Below, piece after piece: positions 7,524 through 7,684 of a DNA stretch of 7,684 nt (position 1 is its first letter; the number at the start of each line of letters is the position of its first letter). The notes below the pieces were generated by a model that was given only the letters and a program-made list of their open reading frames with translations, was not told the origin of the DNA and did not search any database. This DNA is from an uncultured Pseudomonadota bacterium. GTDB taxonomy: Bacteria > Pseudomonadota > Gammaproteobacteria > Burkholderiales > Usitatibacteraceae. The position numbers and the translations under genes were made by a program. The DNA lies in assembly GCA_946885905.1 (NCBI GenBank), contig CAMPHL010000105.1:1-7684 (forward strand), read 5' to 3'.

Positions 7524-7672
7524 GAGGTCGGGGGACCGGCGAAGACCTGGTAGATCCAGACCGCGAGGCCGTAGGTCGCGATGATGATCCCGGCCAGGGC
7601 CGGCGCCATCACCACGGTAAGGAAGAGAAAGGCCTTGAGCTCTGATTTCTTTTCGTCGGGCGGGGCGGGCAT
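7520..7672 (-). CDS. napE: NapE, small membrane protein of the nap operon
   Basis: A 50-codon frame reading [20 protein letters not shown] at its start and ending [12 protein letters not shown]. It has a short charged N-terminus, one hydrophobic span at about residues 14-44 and a GPP-containing tail, matching NapE proteins in length and pattern ([24 protein letters not shown]). NapE is an inner-membrane protein of unproven function found at the head of many proteobacterial nap operons. The TGA at 7522-7520 overlaps the napD ATG. I use the ATG at 7672, but the frame stays open for the last four codons to the window edge (S-A-A-P), so a start further upstream cannot be excluded; no obvious Shine-Dalgarno sequence is visible in the few bases available. 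The operon promoter, and any NarP/NarL- or Fnr-type sites, would lie outside the window. Confidence 0.88.
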   Translation of the reverse strand: MPAPPDEKKSELKAFLFLTVVMAPALAGIIIATYGLAVWIYQVFAGPPTS

Positions 7673-7684
7673 GGGCGCGGCGCT

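Noticed and set aside
1..7684. A new defence, mobile or CRISPR-type system
   Set aside because: No spaced repeats, transposase, integrase, reverse transcriptase, nuclease or toxin-antitoxin signature was found; all long stretches are explained by nap, ATPase and ackA genes.

Overview
The window is GC-rich, with G or C in most third codon positions. It comes from a proteobacterium that respires nitrate; the napEDABC order and protein sequences suit Betaproteobacteria best, but that placement is inference. All intact genes lie on the minus strand, so the biological reading order runs from base 7684 down to base 1.

Bases 7672-3573 hold a compact periplasmic nitrate reductase operon, napE-napD-napA-napB-napC. 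NapE is a small membrane protein and NapD is the chaperone for the NapA Tat signal. NapA is the molybdenum/[4Fe-4S] catalytic subunit, NapB the dihaem partner and NapC the tetrahaem quinol dehydrogenase. Electrons should flow quinol -> NapC -> NapB -> NapA -> nitrate. Every junction in the operon is a 4-base ATGA stop/start overlap. No napF, napG or napH is present here, and the promoter must lie beyond base 7684.

After a 75-base gap with no recognisable terminator comes a full-length P2-type, probably Ca2+-transporting, ATPase (3497-654). It ends in another ATGA overlap with an acetate kinase gene (ackA) that starts at base 657.

The ackA gene is broken in a specific way. Its first ~137 codons read on the minus strand (657-247). 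The following part, through the TRAG motif, reads on the PLUS strand (3-248). The two pieces share a near-perfect 42-base inverted repeat (1-42 against 234-275). The mismatch pattern matches a snap-back (fold-back) event, either an assembly or library chimera or a real inverted duplication. This is the one truly anomalous structure in the window. I see no CRISPR array, tRNA, rRNA, transposase or new defence-type system; apart from the ackA rearrangement the content is conventional respiratory and ion-transport genes.
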